DNA of 64,000 nt from the NCBI GenBank assembly GCA_003001795.1, contig PVNI01000015.1, positions 62,001-126,000 of the forward strand. Direction: 5' to 3'. The notes beneath the pieces were generated by a model, which was given only the letters and a program-made list of their open reading frames with translations, was not told the DNA's origin and did not search any database. The stretch comes from Actinomadura viridilutea. Lineage in GTDB: Bacteria > Actinomycetota > Actinomycetes > Streptosporangiales > Streptosporangiaceae. Position numbers and translations under genes: made by a program. Of this stretch, positions 8,520 to 18,413 are shown piece by piece; the stretch's first letter is position 1, and every line of letters starts with the position of its first letter.

Positions 8520-8535
8520 TTTGAACGGGTTCAAA
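8520..8535. promoter_or_regulatory. Palindromic operator TTTGAAC-GG-GTTCAAA upstream of isochorismate synthase
   Basis: A palindrome with seven-base arms and a two-base centre, extended imperfectly to CGGC/GCCG on both sides. It overlaps a -35-like TTGAAC, and TACAGT at 8542-8547 would be the -10, giving a transcript that begins at or next to the GTG at 8556. A TetR-type repressor is the likely binder; none is encoded nearby. Confidence 0.6.
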
Positions 8536-8555
8536 TCTGCCGTACAGTGGCTCGC

Positions 8556-9803
8556 GTGAAGCTCGCCGTGACCGCACCGGACCGGCTCGACGTGCGCACC
8601 GTCGAGATCGACGACCCGGGCGATTTGATCAGTCGACTTCCGCATTCGTCCGCGCTGGCGTGGGTCCGGCACGGCGAGGGCCTGGTGGGCTGGGGGGAGG
8701 CGGCGCGGCTGACCGTCCCGGCGGGACCCGGCCGGTTCGCCGCCGTGCAAGGCCTGCTGGACGAGCTGTTCGGCAGCGCGCGGGTGGACGACCCGCTGGG
8801 CGTTCCGGGGTCGGGCCCGGTGGCGTTCGGCAGTTTCGCCTTCGACCCCGCCTCGGGCGACTCGGTGGTGATCGTGCCCCGCCACGTGGTGGGGCGCCGC
8901 GGCGGACGCGCGTGGCTGACCACGATCGGCGACGCCCCGGGGCCCGCGACGCGCACGATGGAGCTGGCCGAGCCGCCGGCGGCGCCGTCCCAGCTCAGCT
9001 GGAGCGACGGCGCGCTCAGCGCACCCGCGTGGCAGCGTGCGGTGGCCGCGGCTGTGGAGCACATCCGCGCCGGCCGGCTGGGCAAGGTGGTGCTGGCACG
9101 CGACCTGTACGCGCAGGCGAGCGAACCGATCGACGCGCGGGTGCTGCTGGCGCGGCTGGCCGAACGCTTCCCCGCCTGCTACACCTTCGCCTGCGGCGGG
9201 CTGGTCGGCGCCACGCCCGAGCTGCTCATCCGCCGGACCGGCGACGCGGTCGAGTCGCTGGTGCTGGCGGGCACCGCCGCACGCGGCGCCACGCCCGCCG
9301 AGGACGCCGAACGCGCCGCGCGCCTGCAGGCCTCGGCCAAAGACCGCCAAGAGCACTCCTACGCCGCGCAGATGGTGCGCGAGGCGCTGGCGCCGCTGTG
9401 CGCGCAGCTGACCGTCCCGTCCGAACCGCAGGTGCTGACGCTGCCGAACGTGCTGCACCTGGCGTCGCCGGTGCGGGGGCTCCTGCACGACGAGCGGTCG
9501 GTGCTGGACGTGGTGGAGGCGCTGCACCCCACCCCCGCGGTGTGCGGGACGCCCACCGACCGGGCCCTGGAGCTGATCGGGCGGCTGGAGGGCATGGACC
9601 GCGGCCGCTACGCGGGCCCGGTGGGATGGGTGGACGCCCGCGGGGACGGCGAGTGGGGCATCGCGCTGCGGTGCGCGCAACTGGACGGCACGCGGGCGCG
9701 GCTGTTCGCCGGGTGCGGGATCGTGGCCGACTCCGACCCGGAGGCCGAACTGGCCGAGGCGCAGAGCAAGTTCCGCGTCATGCAGTACGCCCTAGAAGGC
9801 TGA
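8556..9803 (+). CDS. menF: Isochorismate synthase
   Basis: Converts chorismate to isochorismate for menaquinone (or a siderophore). The 415-residue protein has the chorismate-binding domain in its C-terminal two thirds: LGKVVLARDLYAQ, FACGGLVGATPELLIRR, VLAGTAARGATPAEDAERA, LHPTPAVCGTPTDRAL, and WGIALRCAQLDGTRARLFAGCGI. The GTG at 8556 is chosen since the frame before it overlaps the operator and no ribosome binding site is present, which fits a leaderless start. No 2,3-dihydroxybenzoate genes are near, so the menaquinone role (MenF) is favoured over EntC. Confidence 0.88.
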   Translation: MKLAVTAPDRLDVRTVEIDDPGDLISRLPHSSALAWVRHGEGLVGWGEAARLTVPAGPGRFAAVQGLLDELFGSARVDDPLGVPGSGPVAFGSFAFDPASGDSVVIVPRHVVGRRGGRAWLTTIGDAPGPATRTMELAEPPAAPSQLSWSDGALSAPAWQRAVAAAVEHIRAGRLGKVVLARDLYAQASEPIDARVLLARLAERFPACYTFACGGLVGATPELLIRRTGDAVESLVLAGTAARGATPAEDAERAARLQASAKDRQEHSYAAQMVREALAPLCAQLTVPSEPQVLTLPNVLHLASPVRGLLHDERSVLDVVEALHPTPAVCGTPTDRALELIGRLEGMDRGRYAGPVGWVDARGDGEWGIALRCAQLDGTRARLFAGCGIVADSDPEAELAEAQSKFRVMQYALEG

Positions 9804-9828
9804 ACGTCCCCGCGCCCCTCACCCTCCA

Positions 9829-10650
9829 CTACACCCCGGGAACCGGGGGCTGGCAGGTGGGGCACCAGAACAGGTTGCGCCCCGCCAGGGTGCGGGCGCG
9901 GACGGCGGTGCCGCAGATCAGGCACGGCTGACCGGTGCGCCGGTACACGTACACCTCGCCGCCGTGATCGTCCACGCGGGGCGGGCGCCCCATCGCCTCG
10001 GGCGTGTGCTCCGGGCGGACGGTGTCGATACGGCCGGTCCGCACGCCTTCGCGCATCAGCAGCACCAGGTCGTCCCACATCGCCTGCCACACCTGGCGGT
10101 CAAGGGCACGTCCGGGCAGGTCGGGGTGCACGTTCTGACGGAACAGCACCTCGGCGCGGTAGATGTTGCCCGGCCCGGCGACCACCGACTGGTCCATCAG
10201 CAGCTGCGCGATCGGCGCCCGGCTGCGGGAGATGCGGCGCCAGGCCCGGTCGGGGTCGGCGTCGGAACGCAGCGGGTCGGGGCCCAGACGGTCCCGCAGC
10301 AGCTTCACCTGGGGAAGGTCGAGCACCTCGCAGGTGTTGGGACCGCGCAGGTCGGCGTGGTCGCCGTCGCCGATCAGCCGCAACCGCACCTGCCCGACCG
10401 GGTCGGGAGCGGGCAGACGCCCGAAGGTGTACCTGCCGTAGATGCCCAGATGCACGTGCAAGACGCGGTCGTGGGAGAAGTGAAGCAGCAGGTGCTTGCC
10501 GTGGGCGTCGGCCTGCTCGAGGACGTGGCCGTCGATGAGGCGGGCGCCGTCGGCGAAGCGCCCCTGGGGGCTGTGGGCGCGCACGGGGCGGCCGCCGAAC
10601 CGTTCGCGATGTTCGGCGGCCAAACGGTGAATGGTGTGTCCTTCGGGCAT
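9829..10650 (-). CDS. Fpg/Nei-family DNA glycosylase/AP lyase (Nei1-like)
   Basis: Removes oxidised pyrimidines from DNA and cleaves the abasic site. The mature N-terminus PEGHTIHRLA supplies the catalytic Pro and Glu; the H2TH region reads LLMDQSVVAGPGNIYRAEVLF; a C-terminal zinc finger has CLICGTAVRARTLAGRNLFWCPTC. The 273-residue length and sequence resemble mycobacterial Rv2464c (Nei1). A TATGCT box nine bases upstream of the ATG and absence of a ribosome binding site suggest leaderless expression. It converges on the isochorismate synthase gene with a 25-base gap. Confidence 0.92.
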   Translation of the reverse strand: MPEGHTIHRLAAEHRERFGGRPVRAHSPQGRFADGARLIDGHVLEQADAHGKHLLLHFSHDRVLHVHLGIYGRYTFGRLPAPDPVGQVRLRLIGDGDHADLRGPNTCEVLDLPQVKLLRDRLGPDPLRSDADPDRAWRRISRSRAPIAQLLMDQSVVAGPGNIYRAEVLFRQNVHPDLPGRALDRQVWQAMWDDLVLLMREGVRTGRIDTVRPEHTPEAMGRPPRVDDHGGEVYVYRRTGQPCLICGTAVRARTLAGRNLFWCPTCQPPVPGV

Positions 10651-10746
10651 GACGGGCCCAGCATAGGCTCCAGTTGATCTCCCCCGGGCCCGAACCCGCC
10701 CCCTCCGGACGCCGCCCCACCAACGGCAGGGCGGCCGGCGCGGGCG

Positions 10747-11805
10747 TCAGCCGCGGGCGGCGCCGACCTCCCGCATGTGACGCAGCGCCTGCCGATAAGA
10801 GTCGATCAGCCCCGTCTCGGTGTAAGGCAGGCCGACCTGGGCGCAGTGGGCGCGGACGAGCGGCTGCAGACGACGCAGATTGGGACGGGGCGCGCTGGGG
10901 AACAAGTGGTGCTCGATCTGGTAGTTCAACCCGCCCAGCAGCCAGTCGGTGAGAGCCCCGCCGCGCACGTTCCGCGACGTGAGCACCTGCCGGCGCAGGT
11001 GATCCCACCGCTCTCCCGGGCCGGGCATGGCCATCCCCTTGTGATTAGGGGCGAACGCACACCCCAGGTGCACCCCGAACACCGCGTGGTGCACCAGAAC
11101 GAACACCACGGCCTTGCCAGGGGTCATGAGAGCGAACGCCAACGCGAGATACCCGACCACGTGCGCGACCAGCAGCACCCCGTCCAGCCACCGCCCGCGC
11201 CCCTCACGCCCGCGGCCGCACACATGCACGGCACTGCCGACCTTCAGGTTGAACCCCTCCAACAGCAGCAACGGGAAGAACGCCCGCGCCTGGTGGCGGG
11301 CCAGCCACGCCCAGACGCCGCGACGCCGCCGGGCCTGCTCGACCGTCCACACCAACACGCCCTCACCGACATCAGGGTCCTTGCCGACGTGGTTCGGGTT
11401 GGCGTGATGACGGTTGTGCTTGTCGTTCCACCAGCCGTAGCTCATGCCCAGCAGCAAAGGGCCCAGCAGCAGGCCCAGCCACCGGTTCACACGAGCGGTG
11501 CGAGCGATCTGCCGGTGCCCGGCGTCGTGACCGAGGAACGCGGTGCGAGCCGACAGCACCGCCATCGGCACCGCCAGCGCCACCACCCACCACGACGACC
11601 CCGCCCACCCCACGGCCGCCCACGTCAAGGCGGTCGCGCCGAGGGTGACGGCGATCTCCCGCGCGTAATAGCCGGCGCGGCGCTCCAGCAGGCCGCTGTC
11701 ACGGACCTTCCGCGCCAGCGGCGCGAAATCGCTGCGGCCCGCGCCATCCGAGGCGCCGCCGCCGACCGGGGCGTCGGGACCGGCGGCGGGCAGGGGGAAG
11801 GGCAT
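10747..11805 (-). CDS. Membrane fatty acid desaturase (DesA3-type)
   Basis: A 352-residue di-iron acyl desaturase. The three histidine boxes are HDAGH (about residue 95), HNRHH (about 130) and QIEHH (about 300), and four hydrophobic helices lie between them. It should insert a double bond into membrane acyl chains using an external reductase, which is not adjacent. The ATG at 11805 is preferred because CGGAGG lies five to seven bases upstream; the longer frame lacks such a signal. Confidence 0.9.
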   Translation of the reverse strand: MPFPLPAAGPDAPVGGGASDGAGRSDFAPLARKVRDSGLLERRAGYYAREIAVTLGATALTWAAVGWAGSSWWVVALAVPMAVLSARTAFLGHDAGHRQIARTARVNRWLGLLLGPLLLGMSYGWWNDKHNRHHANPNHVGKDPDVGEGVLVWTVEQARRRRGVWAWLARHQARAFFPLLLLEGFNLKVGSAVHVCGRGREGRGRWLDGVLLVAHVVGYLALAFALMTPGKAVVFVLVHHAVFGVHLGCAFAPNHKGMAMPGPGERWDHLRRQVLTSRNVRGGALTDWLLGGLNYQIEHHLFPSAPRPNLRRLQPLVRAHCAQVGLPYTETGLIDSYRQALRHMREVGAARG

Positions 11806-12211
11806 GAATCCTCCGAGGGTTCGCGGTCGACATCTCACGGCCGACGCCACCCCGCGACACCGGCCGTGCGGCGACGTCAGCAGTGCTGATCACCTGATCG
11901 GGACGCTATGCGCGCGGCCGCCGAACGGTCGCCCCGCCAGAGAGCCAACCGCGGCATGGCTCCCAAGACCGGCGGCAGACGGGACGACCGCACCTCACGT
12001 ACGAGGCGACCACCGGCCCCCTGCGACCCGCCCACAGGCGACACGCCGCACACGCCTGCCCGCCTCCCTAACGAGGCGGTGGCGATCCCCCCTCGCAAAA
12101 GGAGGAAAACCCTCCCCCTCAGGTATCCCCCACGCCAAAAAACGACACCGCCGCACCCTCCGCCCCCTTCAGCCCCACCCGAAGCACACGCGACATATAG
12201 GGTCCACAGTC
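11806..12211. other. Intergenic region without a recognisable gene
   Basis: 406 bases between the divergent desaturase and phosphatase genes. A short GGAGG/CCTCC hairpin at about 12101-12115 and a TAGGGT box at 12198-12203, eight bases before the phosphatase ATG, are the only signals I see. Confidence 0.5.
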
Positions 12212-13042
12212 ATGAACGCGAGCACTCGGTGGATCGAACTGGAAGGTGCGGTCAACGTCCGCGACCTCGGCGGGCTCCCCACGCTCGACGGGCGCCAGAC
12301 ACGACGGGGACGGGTGCTGCGCTCCGACAACCTCCAAGACCTCTCCGAGGCCGACATACGGATCCTGCTGAACGACCACCACCTGAAAGACGTGATCGAC
12401 CTGCGCAGCGAAGCCGAAGTCCGCCTGGAAGGACCGGGACCGCTGACCCGGGTGCCCTCAGTCCGCCTGCACCACCTGTCGCTGTTCGCCGAAGGCGGCA
12501 TGTACACCGACGTCACCGCCGACACCCCCGACGACGCAGCCCCCCACGCACCAGGCAAGATCGACGTGGACAAAGTGCTGCCCTGGCAGAACCGCGACGA
12601 GGCCGGCCCCGAGCACGAACGCTCCGTCGCCCACTACCTCGGCTACATGCGCGACCGGGCGGACTCGATCGTCGCCGCGCTGCGCGTCATCGCACGCAGC
12701 GACGGCGCCGCCCTGGTGCACTGCGCCGCCGGCAAGGACCGCACCGGCGTCGTCTGCGCCCTGGCACTGGAAGTCGCACAAGTGACCCGAGAGGCCATCG
12801 TCGCCGACTACGCGATGACCGGCGAACGCCTCGAGGCCATCCTGGCGCGCCTGCGCGCCAGCGACACCTACGCCGCCGACCTGGACTCCCGCCCCGCCGA
12901 CACCCACCAGCCCCACGCCTCGATCATGGAGAAATACCTGGCGCGGGTGGACGAACAGTTCGGCGGAACGCTCGAATGGCTCGCCCGGCACGGCTGGACC
13001 GACGACGACACCGCCGCACTGCGCGCCCGCCTGCTCACCTGA
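12212..13042 (+). CDS. PtpB-like tyrosine/phosphoinositide phosphatase
   Basis: A 276-residue dual-function phosphatase of the Y_phosphatase3/PtpB family. The P-loop is HCAAGKDRTG with Cys171 as nucleophile and Arg177; the lysine in the loop is typical of members that hydrolyse phosphoinositides as well as phosphotyrosine. The N-terminal NVRDLGGLPTLDGRQTRRG motif is family-typical. The ATG at 12212 follows a TAGGGT box with no ribosome binding site, so it is probably leaderless. Its substrate in this organism is unknown; it has no operon partner. Confidence 0.88.
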   Translation: MNASTRWIELEGAVNVRDLGGLPTLDGRQTRRGRVLRSDNLQDLSEADIRILLNDHHLKDVIDLRSEAEVRLEGPGPLTRVPSVRLHHLSLFAEGGMYTDVTADTPDDAAPHAPGKIDVDKVLPWQNRDEAGPEHERSVAHYLGYMRDRADSIVAALRVIARSDGAALVHCAAGKDRTGVVCALALEVAQVTREAIVADYAMTGERLEAILARLRASDTYAADLDSRPADTHQPHASIMEKYLARVDEQFGGTLEWLARHGWTDDDTAALRARLLT

Positions 13043-13090
13043 AATCCCACGAGGCGGCAGGCCCGGGCTGCGCGGTCGGCCCGGGCCGCA

Positions 13091-13891
13091 TCACACCGGG
13101 CCGCCGTCCTCACCCTCACCACCATCGGTCGGCCCCGACGACGGCCCCGACGGCGACGGGGACGGAGACGGCGACGAAGGACTCGGCGACGGACGCGGCG
13201 ACAGCGGCGGCGGCACCACCGGAGGCGACACCGACGGCGACGGCGGCTCCGGAGGAGGCGACGGCGGCGCACTCACCCGCGGCTGACACGCGAACAACAC
13301 CACCATCAACAACCCCAAAAGCAGCAACACCGCCGCCAACGTCAACAGCGCCGCGATCAACCCCCGATCCGACCGCACCGGCACCGGCACGAACCGCACC
13401 GGCCCCGACGCCACCGCCGGCTCCCTCGCACCCAGCCAATACGGCAGAAACTGCGGCCCCCGACGCCGCCCATTCCACCGCCCCTGAAAAGCCCCCCGCA
13501 ACAACACCGAATCCAAAAACCGCTCCGCCCCCACACGATCAGGACGGTCCGCGTCATACCGCGTCGCCACCCACGGCGTCGGCCCATCCGGCTGCGCCGC
13601 CACAACCGGCGCCGCATCCTCCCCCTCGGCCTCACCGTCAGACCGCCCCGCCCCACCGACCGCACCGGCACCCACACCCGACCGCGGCCACGCCGCCTCG
13701 ATCGCCGCACGAAAACGATCCCGCGCCGCGGCGTCCCCCGCGGCACCACGGTTCAACACCGCCACACTCGCCTGCCGCCCCTCGGCGTCCACCCCCAGAT
13801 ACACGATCCCGGCGGACGTCTCCGTCAACCGCGCCGACAACCGAAACGGCCCCAGCTGAACAGGATCCTCCGATGGCAGCGGCCTCGACAT
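13091..13891 (-). CDS. Membrane protein with a lone kinase N-lobe-like domain
   Basis: A 266-residue protein. Residues about 10-70 (LGPFRLSARLTETSAGIVYLGVDAEGR, then VAVLNRG) resemble the glycine loop and first strands of a Ser/Thr kinase N-lobe, but there is no HRD or DFG motif and no C-lobe, so it cannot be a kinase. A single transmembrane helix sits at about 176-200 (GLIAALLTLAAVLLLLGLLMVVLF), followed by an outside tail almost entirely Pro and Ser. This architecture suggests a scaffold or sensor derived from a PknB-like kinase. Function is unknown. Confidence 0.7.
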   Translation of the reverse strand: MSRPLPSEDPVQLGPFRLSARLTETSAGIVYLGVDAEGRQASVAVLNRGAAGDAAARDRFRAAIEAAWPRSGVGAGAVGGAGRSDGEAEGEDAAPVVAAQPDGPTPWVATRYDADRPDRVGAERFLDSVLLRGAFQGRWNGRRRGPQFLPYWLGAREPAVASGPVRFVPVPVRSDRGLIAALLTLAAVLLLLGLLMVVLFACQPRVSAPPSPPPEPPSPSVSPPVVPPPLSPRPSPSPSSPSPSPSPSGPSSGPTDGGEGEDGGPV

Positions 13892-14042
13892 GGCCGCCAG
13901 ACTAACAACCCAGACCCGCCGCCAACCCCCTCACGTCCGCACGTCCAGCACACCACCGCAAACGTGATCGCGTAGGGTCGAAAAGAGCGCCCGGCCGCTC
14001 CCCGAGGGAATACCCTTTCCGAGGACAGTGAGGACGCCGAAC

Positions 14043-15049
<1,007 letters not shown>

Positions 15050-15053
<4 letters not shown>

Positions 15054-16141
15054 CCGCGCCCCCGCCCCACCACCACCCGGGCCACGCCGCCGGCACCCCG
15101 GCGCCCCACCCTGCCCCCGGGCCGCAACCCGCCTTCCACCCGCCCGCCGACGCCCCCGCCGGCCCGCGCCCCACCGACAAACTCGCCGCACTCGCCCCCG
15201 AACGCACCCTGCGGCGCCTCGAGCTCGCCGTCACCCGACGCCTCGACGGCCTGCTGAACGGCGAGCACATGGGCCTGCTCCCCGGCCCCGGCACCGAACT
15301 CGCCGAGGCCCGCCTCTACCAGCCCGGCGAAGACGACGTCCGCCACATGGACTGGGCCGTCACCGCCCGCACCACCACCCCCCACGTCCGCGACCTCATC
15401 GCCGACCACGAGCTGCAGGTCTGGGCCCTCACCGACATCAGCCCCAGCATGCAGTTCGGCACCGCGACCCTCCTCAAACGCGACCTCGCCGTCGCCGCCC
15501 TCGCCGCCGTCGGCTTCCTCACCGTCCGCCTCGGCGACCGCGTCGGCGCCTACCTCCTCGGCCCCGGCGGCCTGCGCCGCTGGCCCGCCCGCACCGGCAA
15601 GGCCGCCATGTACTCCCTCCTGCAGGCCGTCCTCGACACCCCCATCCCCACCGCCGACGACCACCCCCACACCCCCACCCCCGACCTCGCCCAGGCCATC
15701 GCCGCCCTGCACAGCGGCCAGACCCGCCGCGGCCTGCGCGTCATCGTCTCCGACTTCCTCGACCCCACCGACCCCGCACTGCACCACCCCCACCCCCGCT
15801 GGGAACGCCCCCTGCGCCGCCTCGCCGCCCGCCACCAGGTCCTCGCCGTCGAGATCATCGACCCCCGCGAACTCGACCTCCCCGACGTCGGCCTGGTCGA
15901 GATGACCGACCCCGAGACCGGAACCGTCCACGAGATCGTGCTCAACCGCCGCACCCGCCGACGCTACGCCCGAGCCGCCGCCGCCCAGCGGCAACGCACC
16001 CGCGACGCCCTGCGCCGCTGCGGCGCCCACCACCTCGTCCTCCGCACCGACCGCGACTGGATCGCCGACATCGCCCGCTTCGCGGTGCGCCAACGCCGCG
16101 CCCGCGGACGCGCCGTCGCCGCCAAGGGGGTGCGCCCATGA
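15050..16141 (+). CDS. DUF58 domain protein (MoxR operon partner)
   Basis: A 363-residue protein. After a Pro/His-rich N-terminal 45 residues it reads LRRLELAVTRRLDGLLNGEHMGLLPGPGTELAEARLYQPGEDDVRHMDW, the DUF58 signature, with a VWA-like core (LTDISPSMQFG). It is translationally coupled to the MoxR gene upstream (ATGA) and to the VWA gene downstream (ATGA). The operon context implies work with the ATPase on a membrane or secreted substrate not yet known. Confidence 0.9.
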
Positions 16142-17088
16142 CGTTCCTGTCGCCCGAACGACTCTGGCTGCTGACCCTGATCCCGCTGCTGGCCGCCGCC
16201 TACGCGGCCATGCAGCTGCGCCGCCGGCGCCACACCGTCCGCTTCACCAACCTGGCCCTGCTCAGCCAGGTCGCCCCGCGCCGCCCCGGCTGGCGCCGCC
16301 ACGTCGCCGCCGCCCTGTTCCTCAGCATGATCCTGCTGATGGTGATCGGGTTCGCCCGGCCCGCCACCGGCGTCAAGGTCCCCCGCGACCGCGCCACCGT
16401 CATGGTCGCCATCGACGTCTCCCTGTCGATGATGGCCCGCGACGTCAACCCCAGCCGCTTCGAGGCGGCCAAGGCCGCGGCCAAGAAGTTCATCCGCGAC
16501 CTGCCGGCCCGCTTCAACGTCGGCGTCGTCGGCTTCGCCGGCAGCGCCAACCTCGTCGCCGCCCCGTCCACCGACCGCCAGGCCGCCATCGCCTCCATCG
16601 ACCAGCTCGTCATGGCCAAGCGCACCGCCATCGGCGAGGCCGTGTTCACCTCCCTGCAGGCCGTCCGGTCCTTCGACGCCCAGGCCAGCCAGGGCGACCC
16701 GCCGCCCGCCCACATCGTGCTGCTGTCCGACGGCGACAACACCACCGGCCGCTCGGTCCCCGAGGCCGTCGACGCCGCCCGCGCCTCCCACATCCCGGTG
16801 TCCACCATCGCCTTCGGCACCCCCTACGGCACCGTCGACATCGAAGGCGAGACCACCAGCGTCTCGGTCAACAAGGAGACCCTGCGCATGCTCGCCGAGG
16901 GCACCGAGGGCAAACCGTACGAGGCCGCCGACGCCGACCAGCTCTCCGACGTGTACGCCAACATCGGCAGCTCGCTCGGCTGGAAGATCGAGCACCGCGA
17001 CGTCTCGGCCCGCTTCACCGGCTTGGCCCTGCTCTTCGCGCTGGCCGCCGGCGGCGCGTCCCTGGTCTGGTTCAACCGCCTGCCGTGA
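16138..17088 (+). CDS. Membrane-anchored VWA domain protein (BatA-like)
   Basis: A 316-residue protein with two N-terminal membrane helices (about 9-25 and 55-75), a von Willebrand A domain from about 85 with the metal-binding MIDAS motif VAIDVSLSMMARD, and a last helix at about 290-310. This is the BatA/BatB-type layout. It is the third gene of the coupled MoxR operon. It likely displays the VWA domain at the membrane where the MoxR ATPase acts. Confidence 0.9.
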   Translation: MTFLSPERLWLLTLIPLLAAAYAAMQLRRRRHTVRFTNLALLSQVAPRRPGWRRHVAAALFLSMILLMVIGFARPATGVKVPRDRATVMVAIDVSLSMMARDVNPSRFEAAKAAAKKFIRDLPARFNVGVVGFAGSANLVAAPSTDRQAAIASIDQLVMAKRTAIGEAVFTSLQAVRSFDAQASQGDPPPAHIVLLSDGDNTTGRSVPEAVDAARASHIPVSTIAFGTPYGTVDIEGETTSVSVNKETLRMLAEGTEGKPYEAADADQLSDVYANIGSSLGWKIEHRDVSARFTGLALLFALAAGGASLVWFNRLP

Positions 17089-17175
17089 CCGGCGGCCCGC
17101 CGCGCCGTCCCTCCGCCGCCCGGCCGGGACGCCCGGCGCGCCGACGGACCCAACGCACTGGTACGGTCGGCCCAC

Positions 17176-17790
17176 GTGGGGGAGCACTACTTCGCCTCGC
17201 GGCCCGAGGCGGCCAGCCGTCGCCGCACCGTCGATCTCGTCCTGCCCGACCTGCACCTGCGGCTGCAGACAGACCGCGGCATGTTCTCACCCGACCGCGT
17301 CGACCCGGGCACGCGCATCCTGCTGGAAACCGCGCCCTCTCCCCCTCCCACCGGCGACCTGCTGGACCTGGGGTGCGGCTACGGCCCCATCGCCCTCACC
17401 CTGGCGCGCCGTTCCCCTCAGGCGATGGTCTGGGGGGTGGACGTGAATCGCAGGGCTTTGGCTTTGGCTGAGGAGAACGCCTCGACCGCGGGCCTTGACA
17501 ATGTAAGGTTCTGCTCGGCGGAGGAGATCGACCCCGGGCTCCGCTTCGCCGCGATCTGGTCGAATCCGCCGATCCGCATCGGCAAGAAGGCCCTGCACGA
17601 GCTGCTGCTCGCCTGGCTGCCCCGCCTCACCCCCGGCGGCCGCGCCCACCTGGTCGTCCAAAAGCACCTGGGCTCGGACTCCCTGCAGCGCTGGCTCGTC
17701 GACCAGGGCTTCCCCACCGAGCGGATCGCCTCCCGCGCCGCCTACCGGGTGCTGGCCGTGTCCGCCCGAACGCAGGAAGGTCGAGCCTGA
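17176..17790 (+). CDS. RsmC/RlmG-like class I methyltransferase
   Basis: A 204-residue S-adenosylmethionine methyltransferase of the MTS family. The start HYFASRPEAASRR and the PGTRILLE step before LLDLGCGYGPIAL are typical; the catalytic NPP motif is SNPPIRIGK, which in relatives modifies exocyclic amines of guanine in rRNA. The GTG start lies eight bases after a TACGGT box, consistent with a leaderless message. Its stop overlaps the start of the SpoU methyltransferase. A copy of the 16-bp CTTGACA-type element lies inside the gene at 17493-17508. Confidence 0.87.
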   Translation: MGEHYFASRPEAASRRRTVDLVLPDLHLRLQTDRGMFSPDRVDPGTRILLETAPSPPPTGDLLDLGCGYGPIALTLARRSPQAMVWGVDVNRRALALAEENASTAGLDNVRFCSAEEIDPGLRFAAIWSNPPIRIGKKALHELLLAWLPRLTPGGRAHLVVQKHLGSDSLQRWLVDQGFPTERIASRAAYRVLAVSARTQEGRA

Positions 17791-18347
17791 TGAGCAAGCC
17801 GCAGTCCGCCCGCCGGCAGCTGCGCCCCACCGACGTCAAACGCCTCAACCGCGACTGGCGCCGCCGCACCGACGCGCGCCTGGGGCTGCTGGTCGAGTCG
17901 GTCACCCAGCCGTTCAACATCGGCTCCATCCTGCGCACCGCCGCCGCCTTCGGCGTCGAGCACCTGTGGCTGGCCGGCAACGCCACCACCCCCGACCACC
18001 GGGGCGTCGGCAAGACCGCCCTGGGCAGCGAGCGCTTCGTCCCCTGGGAGCACGCGGGCACCGCCGCGCAGGCCGCGGCCGCCGTGCGCGAGGCGGGCCT
18101 GCGCCTGATCGCGATCGAGCTCACCGGCGACGCCCGGCCGCTGCACGAGGCGCCGCTGGACGGCGACGTGTGCCTGGCCGTCGGCGGCGAGGACCACGGC
18201 TGCTCCCCCGCCCTGCTGGCCGCCGCGGACGCCGTCGCCTACATCCCCCAGATCGGCCGAGTCGGCTCCCTCAACGTCGCCGTCGCCACCGCCATCGCTC
18301 TGGCCGAGGCGCGCCGCCGCGAGTGGGCGAACCACCCCGGACCTTGA
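17790..18347 (+). CDS. SpoU/TrmH-family RNA 2'-O-methyltransferase
   Basis: A 185-residue trefoil-knot methyltransferase with the three SpoU motifs: PFNIGSILRTAAAFGVEHLWL, CLAVGGEDHGCSPALL and IPQIGRVGSLNVAVATAIAL. The N-terminal LRPTDVKRLNRDWRR segment resembles tRNA-type TrmH more than RlmB. It probably methylates a ribose in tRNA; the position cannot be told. It starts on the base where the upstream methyltransferase gene stops, so the two are co-translated. Confidence 0.9.
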   Translation: MSKPQSARRQLRPTDVKRLNRDWRRRTDARLGLLVESVTQPFNIGSILRTAAAFGVEHLWLAGNATTPDHRGVGKTALGSERFVPWEHAGTAAQAAAAVREAGLRLIAIELTGDARPLHEAPLDGDVCLAVGGEDHGCSPALLAAADAVAYIPQIGRVGSLNVAVATAIALAEARRREWANHPGP

Positions 18348-18357
18348 CAAAGTAAGG
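18342..18357. promoter_or_regulatory. 16-bp element CCTTGACAAAGTAAGG upstream of glpQ
   Basis: One of three close copies in the window (also 17493-17508 and 39421-39436, plus a variant at 35940-35955). It lies 57 bases before the glpQ start and overlaps the end of the SpoU gene. The element contains TTGACA, but no -10 box sits at the right distance, so an operator is more likely than a promoter. Confidence 0.45.
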
Positions 18358-18413
18358 CGACACCCAAACGAGGAAGATCGCGTACGGGCGGTCGGGACGG
18401 CCATAATCGGGAC

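Noticed and set aside
8437..8520. Possible third XRE-cupin 3' fragment (GDQRERLHAGRPG versus GCQGERMHVRARP)
   Set aside because: Only about nine residues agree and no flanking similarity exists; likely chance in GC-rich DNA.
8520..8550. GGTTCAAATCTGCC looked like a tRNA T-arm
   Set aside because: No anticodon arm or acceptor stem around it; better explained as a palindromic operator.
5550..9680. Open frame of more than 1,300 codons on the minus strand, and similar long frames elsewhere
   Set aside because: Arg/Ala/Pro/His-rich composition with no domain; antisense to well-supported genes, a usual effect of high GC content.
17493..17508. Promoter with TTGACA inside the RsmC-like gene
   Set aside because: No -10 box at 16-19 bases; treated as a copy of the recurring 16-bp element.
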